A stretch of DNA of 35,920 nucleotides from Candidatus Margulisiibacteriota bacterium (GCA_003242895.1 QKMY01000067.1:1-35920); one strand, 5' to 3'; numbered from the stretch's first letter, positions 16,674-26,137 are shown. Notes: a model not told the origin generated them from the letters alone. Translations and numbers: made by a program.

Positions 16674-18095
16674 TTATAAAAGTTTACTGGCTATTTTGCT
16701 TTTTTTCGCATTGTAATAGAAAGCTATTCTTTTTTCTTCAAATTTAGTAATGAGCATGTCATCTTTTATTCTGATTTTGACTCCCGGATGAATAACTTTT
16801 TTAATTTGAATTTCTCCGGTGTTTTTTTCTGTAATAAACTTTTTTATTTCATTTCGATATAGTAAGAGTTTTTCTTTTCTTGCTTTTAAACTATTCGCAT
16901 TTTTTAGATATGTTTCAAAAATGGACTCGAATTCTTTGAACTCTTCAGCACTGATTGAATCGGACTCCAGATAATCCTGGACACCTTTAAGTTCTCTGAG
17001 TGTTTGTGCTAACATCTCTGTAGTATCATTTGTTTCGCGATCGATTTCTGCCAGTTTTCGCAAGGATTCTTCTATGTTCCATAAGGTGATTTTGGTTGAT
17101 GCTGTTTCAAGCTTAGATCCGATTTCGTTTGCAAAGATATTATACTCAGCGGTTATTGTGCCACCAATTATAAGCCCTTCTTCTTTTGTTACATTAATGT
17201 CTTTATGGCAGGTAACAGTGCTAAACAGTATTTCTCTATCAACAAAAAGATTTCCTTGTACTATTACATTTGCATGATGCAGATATTTACAATGCAGATG
17301 ACCTTCAACAGTTACTTTTCCTGAATTTTTATTATTTATCCCTTTTCCGATAGTCAAATTTCGACCGCAATCAATGAATGCGTTATTTACCTCTCCAGTT
17401 ATGTGGATGTTGCCTGTTGCTGCTATTTTAAACCCTTCATTTACGGAACCGTTTATCGTAAGATTGCAGGGGATATTTATATTTCCAATAGAATAATCAA
17501 TATCCTGATCTATTTTGACATTGTCCTTGACGAAAGCCTGATTGTTGGCAATCCCAGGGATGCCGCTGACAATTGCACAGATCATTTGAGAGCTTTCATT
17601 TAAATAGACGTTTTCGCCTAGTTGAATATTTGGATGCTGGATTTTTTGCGGGGGGATATTTTCTCCATATATATCGCAACCGGCAGTTCCCTCAATTGCC
17701 GGAACTAATTGGACCAGTGGTTCATCTTTTTTTATACTTACGATATATTCTATTTCGCGAAGGTTCACTATGCCCTGGTCAGAAACTTTAGGTTTTAATA
17801 TCTTGTCTGGAGATTTGAACAAAACACTGAATGATCCGTTTGTCCCTTCTACAGGAGGTGTTCCTTGAGCAATAACATATTCCTTTTCTCTGTTCGTAAT
17901 AGCTTCTTTAATATTATCTTTAATAATACCCTGTTTAATTTTTTTTAAGTCAAGGTAAGTCATAAGTTGAGTAGCTTTAATTGTCGGCCATTTAAATTTG
18001 CTGATAGTCATCTTTGCACTTAGTTTGTCTGGTGAGATGATAAGTCTAATCTTATGATCGAATAATTTTATTAAATTTGGACTGATTTCTGCCAT
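16674..18095 (-). CDS. FapA / DUF342 family protein
   Basis: A 473-residue soluble protein of the DUF342 family, called flagellar assembly protein A in some species. The N-terminal half carries the family's regions with a repeated G-x-P/EGT pattern (AQGTPPVEGTNG near 76-87, PAIEGTAGCDIYG near 132-144). Residues about 170-330 form a beta-helical run of short repeats (NLTINGSVNEG, NIHITGEVNN), like bactofilin and hexapeptide solenoids. A coiled coil follows (about 340-430). FapA is linked to polar flagella in Vibrio, but many DUF342 proteins occur without flagella. No flagellar gene is in the window, so the cellular role is left open. Confidence 0.85.
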   Translation of the reverse strand: MAEISPNLIKLFDHKIRLIISPDKLSAKMTISKFKWPTIKATQLMTYLDLKKIKQGIIKDNIKEAITNREKEYVIAQGTPPVEGTNGSFSVLFKSPDKILKPKVSDQGIVNLREIEYIVSIKKDEPLVQLVPAIEGTAGCDIYGENIPPQKIQHPNIQLGENVYLNESSQMICAIVSGIPGIANNQAFVKDNVKIDQDIDYSIGNINIPCNLTINGSVNEGFKIAATGNIHITGEVNNAFIDCGRNLTIGKGINNKNSGKVTVEGHLHCKYLHHANVIVQGNLFVDREILFSTVTCHKDINVTKEEGLIIGGTITAEYNIFANEIGSKLETASTKITLWNIEESLRKLAEIDRETNDTTEMLAQTLRELKGVQDYLESDSISAEEFKEFESIFETYLKNANSLKARKEKLLLYRNEIKKFITEKNTGEIQIKKVIHPGVKIRIKDDMLITKFEEKRIAFYYNAKKSKIASKLL

Positions 18096-18674
18096 GCAGG
18101 ATCCCCGTGTAAAATCAAAAATATTGGTACTCTATATTAAATTTTACGTTTTTTTTTGATAGATTTCATTTATTATATTAGCAATTATATCTGCCTGTAG
18201 TCATATTGATAGATATTATTATGAAATATCCCTGTAGCAATCAATAATATTGAAAGTATCTTGTAGTTTTGTAATGTGTTGTTTGTTTGCTAACTTTTAA
18301 GAGATTAATGCTAATAAGGTTAGATTTCAGTTTGCTATGTCTTATAATCTAATTTGCCGGAAATTAATTGCGTGGTGGATATTACTGTTGCAATACTCTT
18401 ACAGTACTTTTTAGGTGCTTCTAAAAAGTTGGTGCTAGTATTTCATCGTTTCACCTTTATTTCCCATTTAATTTCTCTGGTCTCTTTATTTTTTTTGTCA
18501 TTTCCTGGTTGTGCTTCCCACCCCCCGGGCGGCTCTGTTCATTACCCTTTTGTTGTTTTTTTACTTAATCAAATATATTAATATATCACATAGCTAAAAG
18601 AATATTTGCAATTTATTCTAGCTCGTTTCGATAATTAATTAAGCAGATTTATTTATTAAGAAAGGTACTCCGAA
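18096..18674. promoter_or_regulatory. 579-bp divergent intergenic region
   Basis: This separates the DUF342 gene (leftward) from the glucan phosphorylase gene (rightward). No gene is supported. A 75-codon frame at 18354-18581 contains a hydrophobic stretch followed by FPGCASH, like a lipoprotein signal, but its only start is TTG without a ribosome site. The clearest structure is a perfect hairpin at 18406-18429. A GC-rich patch, CCCCCCGGGCGGC (about 18520-18532), stands out from the AT-rich surroundings. The phosphorylase start has AAAGG about 11 nt upstream. Confidence 0.4.
18406..18429. repeat. Perfect 9-bp inverted repeat
   Basis: ACTTTTTAG and CTAAAAAGT flank a 6-nt loop (GTGCTT). No T-run follows on either strand, so it does not look like a classical terminator. 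It may be an operator or a leader hairpin for the phosphorylase gene about 245 bp downstream. Confidence 0.5.
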
Positions 18675-21626
18675 ATGAATAATAAAGGAAAAAATATCGG
18701 CAAGGATATCTATACATTTATAAAATACAAGATCATAAGTATAGATCGAGGAGGATTATGGAATATAGAACATCCGGGTAGTAGATTTAGCGTTAAAGGT
18801 AACAATCCTATATCAAATGCCATCAACAATCTTTCTAATCAAATAACCTCTATTGCTAGGAAAATTGCGATAACAATTCCTATCAATTCGAATGAAGGGT
18901 ATAAATCTGAAGATGGCAGGATAATAACGCAGAGTGAGGTCGAAGAGGCATTAACGAATCATTTTGGAGTAGAGGCTGGTATAGCAAATAAGTATTTAGA
19001 AAATATTTTTGCCCATTTAGAGAAAAGTATTATAGCCGAGTTTAATGATATGAAGGCAAGGAATCTTGATCTGAAGGATCGAATTGAAAAAGCACTGGAA
19101 ATAGATGAAGACCGCCGAGATCCGGATATACAAAAGCTAGGTGCCGAATTAGGTGAGCTTACAAAGGATTTTTTTAAGTTTCTGGTTGACCATGATATTC
19201 CTTTTATAATTGAAATGACTTCAGAAATAGGTGTACAGAATTATATCCATACGTATAGTGGCGGCTTAGGTGTGCTTTCAGGAGACAAACATAAAGTGCT
19301 TACTGATATGGGGATACCTGCAATTACTTTTGCCTTATTGCCAAATCATGGATATGGTGGACAGCAGATAAACTTCGTTAATAAAACAGTTATGTCTCCT
19401 CAAGATAAATGGAATCCTGCAGACAGTCCTTGGATATCTGAAATCGGTAAGCCTCAAAGTGTTATTCACGGCAAGGATTTCAGAGGGGATATCCGATTTG
19501 CCTTTAATAATATAAAAGGAATAAGCAGGGAACAATCTGAGAAGATACTTAACGCTCTTGATGCTTCCGGTGAGAATTATATTCATTCGCAATTAACAAA
19601 AGAGAGCGATGAATTATTGGCAATAGACTATCAGTCAATAATGCCTGGTCTTAACGACTATAGCGATATAGATCAAGAGGTAAGGGGTGTGCTTAAGAAA
19701 TGTTATAGTATTGAGGCTCAGCTGTACCTGCACGGTTACATCGGGAAGGATGGCATGATCAATCCGATCGTCTATATGTCAACGTATCATTTGCAGCAAG
19801 CTGCTCATAAACGTAACGTAACCGAGCAGCTTTATCCGAGTGGATGGCTGAAGCTGGCGGCACAATTCTGTTTGCCTAACCTAATGGAAAATTTTACAAG
19901 AGAGAGATCTATTAAAAAATCAATTATCAATTTGAATGAAGGGCATATGGCTTTCACTCCTGTAATTATGATGCGAAAGTATTTGGAAGAACATGGTATT
20001 GATCTTTCAGATAAATCAAAAATTGATGAAATTGTGGAAAATAACAAGGCACTTCTATTGGAAGCATTGCTTTGGGTAAGGAGTCAGGTCTCTTTCGTCA
20101 CTCATACAATTGACCCGTCTGCTTTTGACACTTATAAACAATATGATGTTGACGCAGTGGTGGATCCCCGGGATAAGCATATGATCTATGTCCTGGATAA
20201 TAAAGAATTCCCTAAAATTAATAATTACGTTTCTAAAAAAGAGTTACAGAGTATGTGTAGTAAAATAGATAGAAATGAATTTGATAAGCTATTGTCCGAT
20301 CTATTTATTAATCCTGAGGACGATATGTTGGTTGCTAATCCTCAACATAGCTATGCACAAATTATCGCAAAAGCTGGAAGAATTTTGACTGATAATGGTG
20401 ATATAGATGAATTTACAAAGATACTTGACAAGTCTAAGGTTGAGTTCGGAGGTTGGGGTTGTAATAAAGACGGAGCCTCTTTACTCATGGCGCCTCTTTC
20501 AATGTTCTTTGCCGGAATTGCTAACGCTGTAGCAAAAATCCATGAAGAGGTTACAAAAAAATCTGTATTTCCTCATGTTGCGGATGTGGCAAGAATGGGG
20601 AATGTTACCAACGCGATACATGCTCTTACTTGGTGGGGGGGGGCGAAGGACTTGGTTCGATTACTACAACCTTTAATAGGGAATGTTTCTAAAGAATATT
20701 TTAACGGATACAAATTCATGATGTTAAAAGATAATAAAGAATTTCAAGATGTAATTGCTAAAACTCATTTAAAGGAAAAATATGAGACTCTTGGCTTTAT
20801 TAATAAATTAGTAAAAGATCAATTTGGAGTCAGCGATCTGCTTAATGTTAACAACATTGATAATACATTGACTTGCGTATTTGCGCGAAGGTCTAAAGGG
20901 TACAAACTTAATAATCTATTTGTTGATAAAGCAGTTATTGAAGGTTATAAAGAAATAACTAAAATGTTAACTGATGATCAACGAATTGTTATCGTTGCCG
21001 CTGGAAAAGCTCATCCTAATGATGGGGAAGGGCAAGGCTATGTCTCAAATATCATTAATGAACAACAACAAATATATGATGCAACAGGAAGAAAAGTGAT
21101 TGTATTATATGTAGAAGATTATGACATGAATGATGGCAAAGTTTTTTCGAAATTCGATCTTTGTATAGCTAACCCGGTTGTTGGATGGGAAGCTTCTGGT
21201 ACCAGTCCAATGAAAAATCCTTTAAGACTTATTATGCATACCTTTGATGGTTTTTTTGCTGAGTTTGCCCAGGTTGCAAAAAAAATATTTGGAATTGATT
21301 CCGCATCATTTGGATTTGGCCCTACAAATGTTGAAATAGATTATAAAAATGAGAATATTAGACAAAAATATGCTCAGGCGTTTAAAGATCAGTTTATTGC
21401 AGTTGCCGATACTTTCTTTAATAATCGAGATAGCTGGGTCAAAAAACAAATTGAACAATTATCAATATTTACCTCGTGCTTCCAGATGGAACGGTTTGCA
21501 GAAAATTATCTGACCGAATGGAAAAATGTTAACAGTTTTGACTCACAATTGAATAAAAAAGCTACTATTGATTTTTCGAAACAGTTTGACAAAAACAAAG
21601 ATGAATCAAGCCAGGTGGTTCGATAA
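18675..21626 (+). CDS. Divergent alpha-glucan (glycogen) phosphorylase, GT35 family
   Basis: This family phosphorolyses alpha-1,4-glucans to glucose 1-phosphate using pyridoxal phosphate. In 983 residues the GT35 landmarks appear in order: YSGGLGVLSGDKHK (about 194-207), NLNEGHMAF (about 419), VTHTIDPSAFD (about 475, where homologues usually read THTPVPAGHD), AAGKAHPNDGEG (about 775) and EASGTSPMKN (about 838). The last holds the expected PLP lysine, but the usual GTSGMKAALNG reads GTSPMKNPLRL. The protein is longer than many bacterial GlgP enzymes and has a charged N-terminal extension of about 150 residues. A run of nine G bases sits in frame at 20635-20643. A hairpin follows the stop. I am confident of the fold, less so of substrate and activity. 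Confidence 0.85.
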   Translation: MNNKGKNIGKDIYTFIKYKIISIDRGGLWNIEHPGSRFSVKGNNPISNAINNLSNQITSIARKIAITIPINSNEGYKSEDGRIITQSEVEEALTNHFGVEAGIANKYLENIFAHLEKSIIAEFNDMKARNLDLKDRIEKALEIDEDRRDPDIQKLGAELGELTKDFFKFLVDHDIPFIIEMTSEIGVQNYIHTYSGGLGVLSGDKHKVLTDMGIPAITFALLPNHGYGGQQINFVNKTVMSPQDKWNPADSPWISEIGKPQSVIHGKDFRGDIRFAFNNIKGISREQSEKILNALDASGENYIHSQLTKESDELLAIDYQSIMPGLNDYSDIDQEVRGVLKKCYSIEAQLYLHGYIGKDGMINPIVYMSTYHLQQAAHKRNVTEQLYPSGWLKLAAQFCLPNLMENFTRERSIKKSIINLNEGHMAFTPVIMMRKYLEEHGIDLSDKSKIDEIVENNKALLLEALLWVRSQVSFVTHTIDPSAFDTYKQYDVDAVVDPRDKHMIYVLDNKEFPKINNYVSKKELQSMCSKIDRNEFDKLLSDLFINPEDDMLVANPQHSYAQIIAKAGRILTDNGDIDEFTKILDKSKVEFGGWGCNKDGASLLMAPLSMFFAGIANAVAKIHEEVTKKSVFPHVADVARMGNVTNAIHALTWWGGAKDLVRLLQPLIGNVSKEYFNGYKFMMLKDNKEFQDVIAKTHLKEKYETLGFINKLVKDQFGVSDLLNVNNIDNTLTCVFARRSKGYKLNNLFVDKAVIEGYKEITKMLTDDQRIVIVAAGKAHPNDGEGQGYVSNIINEQQQIYDATGRKVIVLYVEDYDMNDGKVFSKFDLCIANPVVGWEASGTSPMKNPLRLIMHTFDGFFAEFAQVAKKIFGIDSASFGFGPTNVEIDYKNENIRQKYAQAFKDQFIAVADTFFNNRDSWVKKQIEQLSIFTSCFQMERFAENYLTEWKNVNSFDSQLNKKATIDFSKQFDKNKDESSQVVR

Positions 21627-21657
21627 TTACCATAGAATAATTAAATTAATATACACT

Positions 21658-21685
21658 AAAGGGAAGCAATCTTTTGCTTCCCTTT
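21658..21685 (+). terminator. Strong hairpin after the phosphorylase gene
   Basis: AAAGGGAAGCAA and TTGCTTCCCTTT form a perfect 12-bp stem with a TCTT loop, about 30 bases after the phosphorylase stop. No T-tract follows on the plus strand, so it is a terminator-like or mRNA-stabilising hairpin rather than a textbook terminator. It separates this gene from dapL. Confidence 0.65.
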
Positions 21686-21764
21686 GGTTATTCAACCACT
21701 TGCCAAAAAATAACCTTTCGGGTACATTTATTTTGCCGAAATATCCCAGGAAGGAATTATAGTT

Positions 21765-23003
21765 ATGACACAATCATATATTCAGGACCTATTTGCACAG
21801 CGAATAGGTGGTAATCAATTTGGCAAATCAACAGTACTTTATAAATTTGAAAAAATTAAACGTGCTAAAAAAGCCGCGCTAGAAGCTCATCCAGGTGTTG
21901 AATTGATCGACATGGGGGTTGGGGAACCAGATTGGATGGCAGAAAAAGAAGTGATTGATGTGCTTTCCGAACAAGCAAAGAATTATGAAAACCGTGGCTA
22001 TGCTGATAATGGGATGCAGGAATTCAAAGATGCTGTTGTCAGGTACTTAAAGGGTGTTTATGGAGTAGAAGGCATTGACTCGATCGATGAAGTTAATCAT
22101 GCTATTGGTTCGAAACCAGCGTTAGCCCTTATGCCTTATGCGTTTATCAACCCTGGCGATATTACGATTATGACAGTTCCGGGCTATCCGGTCCTTGGTA
22201 CTGTGACACAATGGCTGGGAGGAGAAGTAGTTAATCTTCCGCTCTTGAAAAAGAATGACTTTTTGCCCGATCTGGATTCTCTTACTGCAGATCAGAAAAA
22301 GAGAGCAAAGCTTCTTTACATCAATTATCCTAATAATCCATGTGGCGCTGTTGCGACACCTGATTTTTATAAAAAAGTTGTTGAGTTCGCAAAAGAGAAC
22401 AATGTTGTTGTTGTATCCGATGAGGCTTATTCTGCACTAGTTTACGATGGAGAAAAACCGCTTTCTTTCTTGTCCGTAACAGGTGCGAAAGAAGTTGGCG
22501 TGAGTATCCAATCGATGTCAAAAGCCTATAATATGACAGGATGGCGCCTTGCCTATGTTGTGGGGAATGAAAAGGTTGTTAAGGCATTTGCTGCTGTGAA
22601 AGACAATAATGATTCCGGACAATTCAAAGCGATACAATATGCTGGCATATATTGCTTAGATCATCCTGAGATTACAAAGAAAACATGTGAAAAATATTCG
22701 CGGAGATTAGGATTTCTTGCTGAAGCTTTGTGTTCGGCTGGCTTTTCTGCTGAGAAACCTCGAGGGTCCTTTTACCTCTATGTACAGGTCCCAAAAGGAA
22801 TAAAAGGTGGCATTAAGTTCGAATCAGCTGAAGATTTTTCTCAATATATGATTACTGAAAAGCTGATTTCGACAGTGCCTTGGGACGATGCAGGTCATTT
22901 TGTTCGTTTTTCAGCAACGTTCATCGCTAAGGATGAAGTTGAAGAGAGACGCGTGATCGGTGAGATCAAAAAAAGACTATCTGGCATAGAATTCGAGTTT
23001 TAA
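21765..23003 (+). CDS. dapL: LL-diaminopimelate aminotransferase
   Basis: DapL converts tetrahydrodipicolinate directly to LL-diaminopimelate in lysine and peptidoglycan synthesis, bypassing the succinylase route. The 412-residue fold-type I PLP enzyme has VGEPDWMA near the N-terminus, YADNGMQEFKDAV, NYPNNPCGAVA, SDEAYSALVYDG and the PLP lysine K253 in SMSKAYNMTGWRLAYVVGN. The NDNNDSGQFKAIQYAG block is typical of DapL. AGGAA about 12 nt upstream is a usable ribosome site. DapL type is inferred from motif similarity; a related aminotransferase cannot be excluded. It stands alone between the phosphorylase and AOR genes. Confidence 0.85.
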   Translation: MTQSYIQDLFAQRIGGNQFGKSTVLYKFEKIKRAKKAALEAHPGVELIDMGVGEPDWMAEKEVIDVLSEQAKNYENRGYADNGMQEFKDAVVRYLKGVYGVEGIDSIDEVNHAIGSKPALALMPYAFINPGDITIMTVPGYPVLGTVTQWLGGEVVNLPLLKKNDFLPDLDSLTADQKKRAKLLYINYPNNPCGAVATPDFYKKVVEFAKENNVVVVSDEAYSALVYDGEKPLSFLSVTGAKEVGVSIQSMSKAYNMTGWRLAYVVGNEKVVKAFAAVKDNNDSGQFKAIQYAGIYCLDHPEITKKTCEKYSRRLGFLAEALCSAGFSAEKPRGSFYLYVQVPKGIKGGIKFESAEDFSQYMITEKLISTVPWDDAGHFVRFSATFIAKDEVEERRVIGEIKKRLSGIEFEF

Positions 23004-23131
23004 ACTAACAGGTAGGTTTGATAATATCAGGCAACTTTTTCTCTCATTATTTTCCGGGATTGGCTACTATATTTTTAAGAATCATTGTGTTACGATGTCG
23101 CAAAAGTAGACCAGTCATTAGGAGTTCATAG

Positions 23132-24883
23132 ATGTACGGGTGGACCGGGAAGATTCTCAAGATCAATGTATCAACCTCCGAGATAGCAGTTGAGACTCCC
23201 GATAATAAGCTTTACCATAAATACATTGGAGGCAGAGGTCTTGCCGGATACTTTTTAAGCCAGGATATTACCCGGGAATGGTATGATCCTGTTACACCGA
23301 TATGCTTTTTTGCTGGTCCTTTGACTGCAACTTCCGCTCCATCATCCGGACGCCTTACCATTATGTCGCGCTCACCATTAACAGGTACAATCGGATACTC
23401 TTCCGTGGGTGGAGCTTTCGGTACTGAGTTAAAAAAAGCTGGGTGGGATGGTATTATCATCACCGGTAAAAGTGATTATTTATGCGGGATAGAAATTGTA
23501 GACGGAAACGTCACCATAGTTAATTCGTCAATGCTAAAAGGGTATAAAACGATCGAAGTCAGCGAAAGCCTATCCGGCAAGGGAGCCTACGCTGCTATTG
23601 GTCCGGCGGCTGAGAATGGAGTGCTATTTTCGAGTATTGTTGTTGATAAGCATTTTGTTGCCGGCAGGAATGGACTTGGCGCAGTGTTAGGGAAGAAAAA
23701 AATTAAATATCTCACGGTCAAAGGGACTGGAAAGCTCTTAGTCAACGATCTGTCTGATCTCACAAAAGCAAATGAAGATATCTATAGATTAACCTCGGCT
23801 TCTCCGATTTTGCAAGGTGAGTTCGGTATTTCCAATTACGGGACTGGTGCGTTATATGACCTGATATCAAGTCGGCGGATGATGCCCACTGCAAATTTTA
23901 GAAAAACATATTTCGAAAGCTCTTCGTCCATGAATGCTCACGCATATAAAGAAAAATATAACCCTAAAAAGTTTGGATGCCGTGGATGCCATATTTTGTG
24001 CAAGAAAAGTACCACAAAAGGCGACAATATTCCTGAATATGAAACCATGTCTCATTTCAGCGCTTTGCTGGAAAATGAAGATATCGCTTGTGTTGTTGCT
24101 GCTAACAAATTGTGTAACGAGTTAGGGATGGATTCTATAACCGCAGCCGCAACCATTGCCAGTTATAGCGAAATAACCGGTAAAAAGATATCGTCATTAG
24201 CGATCCTCGAACTTCTGGAAGATATAGGCCTATCGAGAGGTATCGGAAAAGAATTGGGACAGGGTTCCTATCGGTATGCTTTATCCAAGGGGTGCATGTC
24301 AACATCAATGTCAGTGAAAAAACAGGAATTGCCGGCATATGATCCGAGAGGAGCCTATGGGATGGCATTATCATATGCTTTATCGACTAGAGGAGGATGT
24401 CACTTAAGCTCATATCCTATAAGCTATGAAATACTGAGAAAGCCGGTTCTTATTGATAGATTTACTTTTAGCGCAAAGGCCGGAGTCATCAAAATGTCTG
24501 AGGATTTAAACGCTATTGCTGATTCCCTGATAGCCTGTAAATTTCTATTTTTTGCTGTTACCCTGGAGGAGTACTCTCGGGTATTAAGGGCCGTTACTGC
24601 GGTGGATATGTCAGCACAAGACCTGCTTAACGTTGGCGAGCGCATTTATTACAATGAGCGGGTTATGAATGCAAAACTCGGTTTTTCTAAAGACGAAGAT
24701 GACCTGCCGATGCGTTTTTTTGAAGAAAATGGGACTTCTGGCAATAATGTTGAGATATTAGCTCTTGATCGGAAGGAATTTCTGGAGGCACGACGTAAAT
24801 ATTATATCGTTCGAGGTCTTAATAAAGATGGTCAGCCACTTAAAGAGAAAGCTTTAGCGTTAGGGCTCGAATGGAACGATTAA
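23132..24883 (+). CDS. Aldehyde:ferredoxin oxidoreductase (tungstoenzyme) family protein
   Basis: AOR enzymes oxidise aldehydes to acids, or reduce acids, with ferredoxin, using tungsten-bis-pyranopterin and one [4Fe-4S] cluster. The 583-residue protein starts with the typical MYGWTGKILKINVSTSE, has GGRGLAGYFL, the SGR.TIMSRSPLTG block and GRNGLGAVLG. The cluster ligands are C283-x2-C286-x3-C290 (FGCRGCHILC) and C469. The pterin-proximal DxxGLC motif reads DSLIAC, a change from the consensus. AGGAG lies 7 nt upstream of the ATG. It overlaps the aldolase gene by 13 bp (ATGGAACGATTAA), so the two proteins are probably made together. Substrate unknown. Confidence 0.9.
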   Translation: MYGWTGKILKINVSTSEIAVETPDNKLYHKYIGGRGLAGYFLSQDITREWYDPVTPICFFAGPLTATSAPSSGRLTIMSRSPLTGTIGYSSVGGAFGTELKKAGWDGIIITGKSDYLCGIEIVDGNVTIVNSSMLKGYKTIEVSESLSGKGAYAAIGPAAENGVLFSSIVVDKHFVAGRNGLGAVLGKKKIKYLTVKGTGKLLVNDLSDLTKANEDIYRLTSASPILQGEFGISNYGTGALYDLISSRRMMPTANFRKTYFESSSSMNAHAYKEKYNPKKFGCRGCHILCKKSTTKGDNIPEYETMSHFSALLENEDIACVVAANKLCNELGMDSITAAATIASYSEITGKKISSLAILELLEDIGLSRGIGKELGQGSYRYALSKGCMSTSMSVKKQELPAYDPRGAYGMALSYALSTRGGCHLSSYPISYEILRKPVLIDRFTFSAKAGVIKMSEDLNAIADSLIACKFLFFAVTLEEYSRVLRAVTAVDMSAQDLLNVGERIYYNERVMNAKLGFSKDEDDLPMRFFEENGTSGNNVEILALDRKEFLEARRKYYIVRGLNKDGQPLKEKALALGLEWND

Positions 24884-26043
24884 TCAAAAAATATGTGAAT
24901 AAATTGATTAAGAGCGGTCTAGTTAACGCCGAAGATGTTTTTTTTGCCGGGATTGATGAGCAGATCGTATGGAATAGAACTGAAACAGAGCATCATGAGA
25001 TTTTTACAACTCTTTTTCGTCACCTTACTATTAACTCACTGCTTTTTTCTTTGCCCGATGAACCTTACAGGACAATAATCAACTATTTAGCAAGTAAAAG
25101 TTACGGAGCTATCTACCCAAAAGATTGTGAGACCAGAACTTTTCTTCATGATTTGCCGGTGTTAAACGAGCTCGATGAGTGTAAGGTTGTCGAAGCGCTG
25201 AAACGAAGAAAAGCCGTTATCATCGAAAATAAAGGGATAATTACTTATGGAACAGTTAGTCCTGAACAGGCCTTTGTGACCTATAGCTCGGTTTGTTTTT
25301 CTTGTTTTGTTAAGTTTTTTGTTGATTACTACAATAACGTTAAACAAAAAACTGTAGATCAAGAACAACAAGCTGTTTTTGAAAAAGTGATTGAATTGCT
25401 TTCTCCTCCACTTGAAGATGGTACTATTTCTTTATCAGAGCTTTATCGCAAGCAACTGACACTTACTGAAGACCCCTATGGTTGTATGGTAGAAACTGGA
25501 AACCTGATGGTAGAAAACCGGTTGGTAGATTCTTTCTTTGGTAACCTCTCTTATTGTTCAGGCAAAACTCTTTACATTAGCCAGACCGGGAGCTCTCTTG
25601 ATGAACTCAATGGGTGTATTGACCCTTGTCCGATGGATGACTCATCTTCAATCGCCTTGACTGCTTCTTCTGAATTCTCTGCTCATCGCAAAATTGTCAC
25701 CTCAACTGATTATAATGTAATTTTACATGGACATCCGAAGTTTTCAGTCATTATTTCTATGTGCTGTGATAATTATGTCTGTGAGTCCCTGGGAAAATGC
25801 CATATTAGGTGCTCGCGGAAAAGGTATTTAGATGATATCCCGATAGTTCCCGGGGAGGTTGGTACCGGAGTTTATGGACTATGCAATACTTTGCCTGTGA
25901 ACATAAAAAATAATCGGGGGGCAATTGTTTATGGACATGGATTGTTTTCGGTTGGAATTAACGACTTTGTCACTCCATTCCGCACCATGGTTTTTATAGA
26001 GAATAGGGCTAGAGAAGCGTTTTTTTTATCTTTGAAAGAATAA
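24871..26043 (+). CDS. Class II aldolase/adducin-family protein with two domains
   Basis: The C-terminal half (about 185-390) is a class II aldolase domain, the fold of fuculose-phosphate aldolase. It has GNLMVENRLVD....GNLSY (210-227), zinc ligands H286 and H288 in LHGHPK, and a third histidine H356 in YGHGLFSVG followed by an alpha-helical end. The N-terminal half (about 1-155) looks like a second, decayed copy: KGIITYGTVSPEQAF (121-135) parallels GHGLFSVGINDFVTPF, and the HxH pair is missing. The protein is therefore about twice a normal subunit. Coupling to the AOR gene suggests that an aldehyde released by the aldolase feeds the oxidoreductase, or the reverse; that is inference. Confidence 0.8.
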   Translation: MERLIKKYVNKLIKSGLVNAEDVFFAGIDEQIVWNRTETEHHEIFTTLFRHLTINSLLFSLPDEPYRTIINYLASKSYGAIYPKDCETRTFLHDLPVLNELDECKVVEALKRRKAVIIENKGIITYGTVSPEQAFVTYSSVCFSCFVKFFVDYYNNVKQKTVDQEQQAVFEKVIELLSPPLEDGTISLSELYRKQLTLTEDPYGCMVETGNLMVENRLVDSFFGNLSYCSGKTLYISQTGSSLDELNGCIDPCPMDDSSSIALTASSEFSAHRKIVTSTDYNVILHGHPKFSVIISMCCDNYVCESLGKCHIRCSRKRYLDDIPIVPGEVGTGVYGLCNTLPVNIKNNRGAIVYGHGLFSVGINDFVTPFRTMVFIENRAREAFFLSLKE

Positions 26044-26137
26044 ATCCTTATAGGTACCTGGGATCAGATCGAAAAAAAAGCACCAAATTGCTAAATATCT
26101 TGTAGATAACTATCCGAATGTGATATAAATAATAAGT

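Noticed and set aside
18354-18581. 75-codon ORF with a lipobox-like FPGCASH stretch
   Set aside because: It can only start at TTG without a ribosome site, the sequence after the cysteine is not protein-like, and a hydrophobic frame is expected by chance in AT-rich DNA.
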